From Bacteroidaceae bacterium (GTDB lineage Bacteria > Bacteroidota > Bacteroidia > Bacteroidales > Bacteroidaceae), in NCBI GenBank assembly GCA_030843315.1, contig JAUUPT010000099.1, positions 1 to 11,554 on the forward strand: a stretch of DNA of 11,554 nt. The letters run 5' to 3'. The notes beneath the pieces are model-generated. The model made no database searches. It was not told the DNA's origin and worked only from the letters and a program-made list of their open reading frames with translations. A program made the position numbers and the translations under genes. Below, piece by piece: positions 8,107 to 11,554 of the stretch (position 1 is its first letter; each line of letters opens with the position of its first letter).

Positions 8107-9174
8107 TTACTTATTTATAATCTCCATTTGTTGCCTCACACTCTCCTCATGTATCGCCTCGAATACGTGCTTGATAAATTCCGCGTCCATGCCAAGGAGT
8201 GTACCTTGTGAGCCGCGCTTATCCAGGATTTCGTTGTAGCGTCCGGTTTGCAGGATGGTCATATCGTGTTCCTTCTTGTAGGTACCGATTTCGCGTGCCA
8301 CGCGCATACGTTTGGCAAGTTCCTGCATCAAATTATTGTCGCATTCGTCAATCTGCTTGCGCAGTTCGTTCAGGTTCTCTGTAGTCTGCGTCTCTTTGCG
8401 AATGACGAGCAGGTTGAGGATATAATCCAGTACATCCGGTGTCACTTGTTGTGAGGCGTCGCTCCATGCACAATCAGGGTTGCAGTGGCTTTCGATAATA
8501 AGGCCGTTGAAACCCAGGTCCATGGCCTGTTGGCAGAGCGGAGCAACCAACTCACGCTTTCCGCCTATGTGGCTGGGATCACAAACGATGGGCAGGTTGG
8601 GGATGCGGCGGCGCAACTCGATGGGGATATGCCACTGGGGAAGATTGCGGTAGAGCTTCTTATCGTAGCTGCTGAACCCGCGATGAATAGCGCCGAGGCG
8701 TTTCAGTCCGGCGTTGTTGATGCGCTCCAAAGCACCTATCCACAGTTCGAGGTCGGGGTTTACCGGGTTCTTTACCAGCACCGGGATATCTACACCCTTC
8801 AATGCATCGGCTATCTCTTGCACGGCAAAGGGGTTGGCGGTGGTGCGGGCACCTACCCACAGGATGTCGATACCTGCTTTCAGGCATTCGTACACGTGCT
8901 TGGCAGTGGCTACTTCGGTAGAGACGTACATACCGGTCTCCTTCTTCACTTCCTTCAACCAGGAGAGGCCTTCTACGCCGATGCCTTCGAAGCCGCCCGG
9001 TTTGGTGCGCGGCTTCCAGATTCCTGCACGGAATATTTTGAGCCCTTTGTCTGCCAACTGCTTGGCAGTGCTCATTACTTGTTCTTCTGTCTCGGCACTA
9101 CACGGGCCGGCTATTACCAAGGGGCGTTTGTCTTCAATACCAGGTAACGTAAGGGGTTCTAATTCGAGTTCCAT
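8107..9174 (-). CDS. aroF: bifunctional DAHP synthase / chorismate mutase (C-terminal AroQ fusion)
   Basis: The N-terminal part (about 1-260) is a type I-beta DAHP synthase, which condenses phosphoenolpyruvate and erythrose 4-phosphate in the first shikimate step. Visible motifs are GPCSAE at 23-28 (metal-ligand C24), KPRT at 54-57, KNP at 135-137, DPSH at 199-202 and IIESHCNPD around 226-234. The C-terminal part (about 265-355) is an all-helical AroQ chorismate mutase, converting chorismate to prephenate: NLNELRKQIDECDNNL, then LAKRMRVAREIGTYKK and a final long helix. Such C-terminal fusions are known from Bacteroidetes; the Prevotella nigrescens enzyme shows prephenate feedback through the mutase domain. 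In Bacillus-type enzymes the mutase is N-terminal. The symbol is a label for the DAHP synthase activity; aroA, aroG or aroF-pheA-style names are also used. It lies between the aminotransferase, after a 207-bp gap, and tyrA. Confidence 0.95.
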   Translation of the reverse strand: MELELEPLTLPGIEDKRPLVIAGPCSAETEEQVMSTAKQLADKGLKIFRAGIWKPRTKPGGFEGIGVEGLSWLKEVKKETGMYVSTEVATAKHVYECLKAGIDILWVGARTTANPFAVQEIADALKGVDIPVLVKNPVNPDLELWIGALERINNAGLKRLGAIHRGFSSYDKKLYRNLPQWHIPIELRRRIPNLPIVCDPSHIGGKRELVAPLCQQAMDLGFNGLIIESHCNPDCAWSDASQQVTPDVLDYILNLLVIRKETQTTENLNELRKQIDECDNNLMQELAKRMRVAREIGTYKKEHDMTILQTGRYNEILDKRGSQGTLLGMDAEFIKHVFEAIHEESVRQQMEIINK

Positions 9175-9264
9175 ATTCTTTTCAATTTATTTTTTTCGGT
9201 TATTGTATTTATATTTCTTAGTTTTCTCTTTCCTATAATCATCTGATACATAGGGCTTTCTTTC

Positions 9265-9341
9265 TTTACTAAAAACTGAGTGAGTTTTTAGTAAATTCTT
9301 GACCGCTTTTTAGTAAATTTCAGTTGCTTTTTTACTAAAAA
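9265..9341. repeat. four alternating copies of TTTACTAAAAA forming two palindromes
   Basis: The 11-mer TTTACTAAAAA occurs at 9265-9275 and 9331-9341, and its reverse complement at 9285-9295 and 9307-9317. The first two copies lie in a perfect 13-bp inverted repeat (9265-9277 with 9283-9295) with a 5-base loop. The last two can pair over 11 bp with a 13-base loop. Copy centres are 20, 22 and 24 bp apart, roughly two helical turns. The array fills part of the 207-bp gap (9175-9381) between the aminotransferase and DAHP synthase genes. The rest of that gap is A/T rich, and I see no clear TAnnTTTG promoter on the minus strand. Neither side of the hairpins has a T tract, so they are not obvious terminators. 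Operator sites or an RNA-stability element are possible. Confidence 0.75.
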
Positions 9342-9381
9342 CAGATGAGCACATTTGCATGGCACTATCCATGTAAATATT

Positions 9382-10563
9382 TTATCCCATTTCTTTAATT
9401 CGTTTCAGCGCTTCCGCTAATTTGTTGTCCTTGCAGCAAAGGGAGATGCGGATATATCTCTTTCCGTTGCTTCCGAAGATGAAGCCCGGAGTGATAAATA
9501 CTCTTGCCTCATGGAGCACGCGTTCGGTCAGTTCCTCTACATCGGTGCAACTATCGGGTATCTTGCCCCAAAGGAACATTCCTACCTGGTTTTCGTCGTA
9601 GGTGCATCCCAGGGCGTGCATTATTTCTCCTGCCAGTTGGCGGCGGTTGCGGTAGTTCTTGTTATTACCGTCGTACCAGTCCTGCTCGGCTTCGAGTGCA
9701 GTGGCGGCTGCCAGCTGCATGGCGCGGAACATACCGCTGTCGATGTTGCTCTTCACCTTCAGTATCCATTGCACGAAGTCGGCATTCGAGGCAAGCATAC
9801 CGATACGCCAGCCCGGCATATTGTGGCTCTTGCTCATGGAGTTGAATTCGATGCAGCAGTCCTTGGCGCCCGGAATGCTGAGGATGCTGATGGGGTGCTC
9901 GTTCAGGATAAAGCTGTACGGGTTGTCATTGACGATGACGATGTCCTTGCGGCGGGCAAAGTCTACGAGTTTCCTGTATAGTTCCGGCGTTGCATTGGCT
10001 CCTGTCGGCATATTGGGGTAGTTGGTCCACATCAGCTTGACGCGGCTCATGTCCATCTTTTCCAGCTCCTCAAAGTCGGGCATCCATCCGTTCTCTTCTT
10101 TCAAGTTGTAGTTCACCACCTCGGCACCCAGAATCTTGCTCAGCGAAGTGTAAGTGGGGTAGCCGGGATTCGGCACCAGCACCTGTTCGCCCGGGTTGAC
10201 GAAAGCCAGCGTGACGTGCAGAATACCTTCCTTGGAACCGATCAGCGGCTGTATCTCCGTGTTCGGGTTCAGGTCTACGCCGTACCACTTCTTGTACCAT
10301 GTGGCAAAACTGCGGCGCAGTTCGGGAATACCTACATACGGCATGTAGCCGTGTCCATCAGGATTCTGTGCTTCCCGGCATAGTGTTTCAATTGTCTTGG
10401 TAGAGGGCGGCATGTCGGGGCTTCCTATTCCCAGACTGATGACGTCTTTGCCTTCGGCATTCATCTGTGCCACTTCTTTCAGTTTCTTCGAGAAGTAGTA
10501 TTCGCTCACGCTTGCCAGGCGGTCGGCGGGCTTTATTTTAGATGTTTGATTTTCCATCTTCAT
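9382..10563 (-). CDS. class I/II PLP-dependent aminotransferase, probably aromatic
   Basis: A 393-residue fold-type I aminotransferase. The PLP lysine is K245 in SMSKSHNMPGWRIG. D213 in VNDNPYS would contact the pyridine nitrogen, Y216 the PLP ring oxygen, NMPTG at 184-188 is the usual Asn-Pro-Thr-Gly-like loop, and R372 in YIRISL would bind the substrate carboxylate. The overall pattern resembles the aspartate/LL-diaminopimelate aminotransferase group. Its place between pheA and the DAHP synthase suggests that it transaminates phenylpyruvate and 4-hydroxyphenylpyruvate to Phe and Tyr. Prephenate to arogenate is an alternative that the sequence does not exclude. The start overlaps the end of pheA by 26 bases; a second ATG at 10557 would leave a 20-base overlap. 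Either way the two genes are translationally linked. The substrate is inferred from context. Confidence 0.9.
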   Translation of the reverse strand: MKMENQTSKIKPADRLASVSEYYFSKKLKEVAQMNAEGKDVISLGIGSPDMPPSTKTIETLCREAQNPDGHGYMPYVGIPELRRSFATWYKKWYGVDLNPNTEIQPLIGSKEGILHVTLAFVNPGEQVLVPNPGYPTYTSLSKILGAEVVNYNLKEENGWMPDFEELEKMDMSRVKLMWTNYPNMPTGANATPELYRKLVDFARRKDIVIVNDNPYSFILNEHPISILSIPGAKDCCIEFNSMSKSHNMPGWRIGMLASNADFVQWILKVKSNIDSGMFRAMQLAAATALEAEQDWYDGNNKNYRNRRQLAGEIMHALGCTYDENQVGMFLWGKIPDSCTDVEELTERVLHEARVFITPGFIFGSNGKRYIRISLCCKDNKLAEALKRIKEMG

Positions 10564-11386
10564 ACTCTCCTAATATTTTAAGTTCTTTGGTTAGCGGACT
10601 GATGGCCGCGATAGATTGTTTATATCTCAATACATTGTCGAAAGCGACGTCTACGTAAAACTGGTATTCCCATTCCCGGCCGATGATGGGCAGGGATTGT
10701 ATCTTTGTCAGGTTGATGCGATAGAAGGACAGGATGGACAATACTTGTGACAGGCTTCCTTCCGTATGCGGCAACGTGAATACCATGCTCGCCTTATCAA
10801 CGTCTTTATTGCGGTGGCGGTTCAGTTCGTCCACCTGCCAGGGGTCGGCCACTACCAGAAAACGGGTGAAGTTGTGCTTGTTCGTCTCGATGCCTTCTTG
10901 CAGCACCTTCATTCCATAGCGCTCGGCGGCGGCTTTGGAGCAGATGGCGGCGTGTCCTTTCAGATTCTCTGTCTTGATAATCTCTGCGCTCAGGGCGGTA
11001 TCTTCGCCTTCCACTACTTTGATTCCGGGGTGTTGGCTGAGGAACTCGCGGCATTGCATCAGGGCAATGGGGTGAGAGTTGACTTCGGTGATGTCGTCCC
11101 AATCTTCGTCGGGCAGGCAGACAAAGCTGTGGGATATGCGTAGTTTGTATTCTCCTACGATTTGCGCTCCGCTTTGTCGCAGCAACTCGTTGTTGTGCAG
11201 CAAGCTACCTGCAATGGTGTTCTCTATCGCCAGCATACCGATGGTCTGACTATCTTTCTTGACAGCGGCAAACACGTCTTCAAAACTGGCGCAACAGATT
11301 AACTCTATTTCTTCTCCCTCGAAGTACTTGTGTGCGGCAATGTCATGATACGAGCCTAATGTTCCTTGGATAGCTACCTTTTTCAT
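10538..11386 (-). CDS. pheA: prephenate dehydratase
   Basis: PheA converts prephenate to phenylpyruvate, the committed step to phenylalanine. The 282-residue protein is a monofunctional dehydratase with no chorismate mutase domain. Catalytic-domain motifs are GTLGSYHDIAA at 8-18, AIENTIAGS at 53-61 and the signature NFTRFLV at 172-178 with the Thr-Arg-Phe triad. A C-terminal ACT domain (about 200-275) should bind phenylalanine, but its two ligand motifs read GSLS (210-213) and QSLP (230-233) rather than the GALV and ESRP of the E. coli enzyme. I chose the ATG at 11386 (MKKVAIQG). The upstream in-frame ATG at 11431 lies inside the terminator hairpin and would add 15 residues unlike the family. 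It is the first structural gene of the operon, preceded by a leader with an attenuator. Confidence 0.95.
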   Translation of the reverse strand: MKKVAIQGTLGSYHDIAAHKYFEGEEIELICCASFEDVFAAVKKDSQTIGMLAIENTIAGSLLHNNELLRQSGAQIVGEYKLRISHSFVCLPDEDWDDITEVNSHPIALMQCREFLSQHPGIKVVEGEDTALSAEIIKTENLKGHAAICSKAAAERYGMKVLQEGIETNKHNFTRFLVVADPWQVDELNRHRNKDVDKASMVFTLPHTEGSLSQVLSILSFYRINLTKIQSLPIIGREWEYQFYVDVAFDNVLRYKQSIAAISPLTKELKILGEYEDGKSNI

Positions 11387-11411
11387 TCTATTTGTTATCT
11401 TGGTTATATTA

Positions 11412-11447
11412 CAAAAAAATCCCGCGTCCATACGATGGAGCGGGATT
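11412..11447 (-). terminator. attenuator terminator in the pheA leader
   Basis: On the minus strand AATCCCGC plus TCCAT pairs with ATGGA plus GCGGGATT, a 13-bp stem interrupted by one bulged C, closed by a CGT loop and followed directly by a run of seven T (plus-strand A run at 11413-11419). It is a textbook intrinsic terminator, but it lies 26 bases upstream of the pheA start rather than after a gene, so it must act as a conditional stop. In plus-strand terms the arms are 11418-11431 and 11435-11447. Confidence 0.88.
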
Positions 11448-11522
11448 CAGTATATTTACTTACTTAGTTCTCTATTCAGTTCTTAAGCATCACTGTCACT
11501 TGACACATACAAACTCCCGCTC
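11412..11522 (-). promoter_or_regulatory. ribosome-mediated attenuator of the pheA operon
   Basis: The leader contains two competing structures. GAGCGGGA (plus strand 11515-11522) is perfectly complementary to TCCCGCTC within the 5' arm of the terminator (plus 11438-11445). If they pair, the terminator cannot form. The antiterminator strand begins at the last base of the stop codon of a Phe-rich leader frame. A ribosome reaching that stop would mask it and allow termination, whereas one stalled at upstream Phe codons would leave it free. This matches classical pheA attenuation, as in E. coli pheL-pheA. The promoter lies beyond the window end. Confidence 0.72.
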
Positions 11523-11554
11523 TACTTTCTGGCTAAAGTAAAAGTAAAAAAAGA
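11522..11554 (-). CDS. Phe-rich attenuator leader peptide, partial (start outside window)
   Basis: The last 33 bases, read on the minus strand, end a small frame coding SFFTFTLARK and stopping at TAG (plus 11522-11524), directly at the antiterminator strand. Three Phe codons, including a pair, precede the stop, as in E. coli pheL, whose peptide also has FFTF. The start codon is beyond the window. A second frame in the same DNA reads FFYFYFSQK and runs on to TGA at plus 11496-11498. It is even richer in aromatic codons, but its stop lies past the antiterminator strand, which fits attenuation geometry less well. The choice of frame is therefore an inference. Confidence 0.5.
   Translation of the reverse strand, partial: SFFTFTLARK

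Noticed and set aside
8485..9147. 220-codon plus-strand open frame opposite the DAHP synthase gene
   Set aside because: It is fully antisense to a well-supported enzyme, with no family resemblance. The same applies to shorter frames opposite the aminotransferase, pheA and tyrA.
9265..9295. The perfect 13-bp palindrome as an intrinsic terminator
   Set aside because: The stem is nearly all A/T, and no T tract follows it on either strand.
9310..9372. 20-codon minus-strand frame (MDSAMQMCSS...) in the 207-bp gap as a second leader peptide
   Set aside because: It has no run of regulatory codons beyond chance, no following terminator with a T tract, and its 3' end is made of the repeat cluster.
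11387..11431. Upstream ATG at 11431 as the pheA start
   Set aside because: It would put the first codons inside the terminator hairpin and T run and adds residues unlike prephenate dehydratases. MKKVAIQG at 11386 is the natural N-terminus.

Overview
The window looks like Bacteroides chromosome, or a close relative in Bacteroidales. The reasons are a TTTG-N20-TAnnTTTG promoter in front of dnaG, the absence of clear Shine-Dalgarno sites, a chorismate mutase fused to the C-terminus of DAHP synthase, and hybrid-style sensor kinases with large periplasmic domains. No plasmid, phage, insertion sequence, CRISPR, tRNA or rRNA was recognised.

Left part (1-2209): a single-gene dnaG (DNA primase) unit on the minus strand. 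It has its own promoter in the divergent intergenic region and a strong hairpin terminator at the window's left end.

Middle (about 2257-7304, plus strand): two tandem paralogous membrane sensor proteins whose reading frames overlap at TAATG. Both have a signal peptide, a periplasmic domain resembling an ABC-transporter substrate-binding protein, one membrane helix, a signalling helix and two PAS-like domains. The second is a complete histidine kinase (H742, N box, DTGCG, GTGLGL). The first stops exactly after the dimerisation helices, has Asp where the phospho-accepting His should be, and has no ATPase domain. It therefore looks like a dedicated non-catalytic partner of the second. No response regulator lies in the window.

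Right part (7328-11554, minus strand): an aromatic amino acid operon read from right to left. The order is a Phe-codon leader with an attenuator, pheA (prephenate dehydratase), a class I aminotransferase, a bifunctional DAHP synthase/chorismate mutase, and tyrA (prephenate dehydrogenase). Together they cover entry into the shikimate pathway, chorismate to prephenate, and both branches to Phe and Tyr. The leader carries a run of Phe codons cut by the window end, an 8-nt antiterminator strand, and an intrinsic terminator whose 5' arm that strand can sequester. This is the layout of ribosome-mediated attenuation. A 207-bp gap between the aminotransferase and DAHP synthase genes holds four alternating copies of an 11-mer that form palindromes.

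The two most interesting items are the catalytically dead sensor paired with an intact kinase, and the Phe-leader attenuator of pheA.
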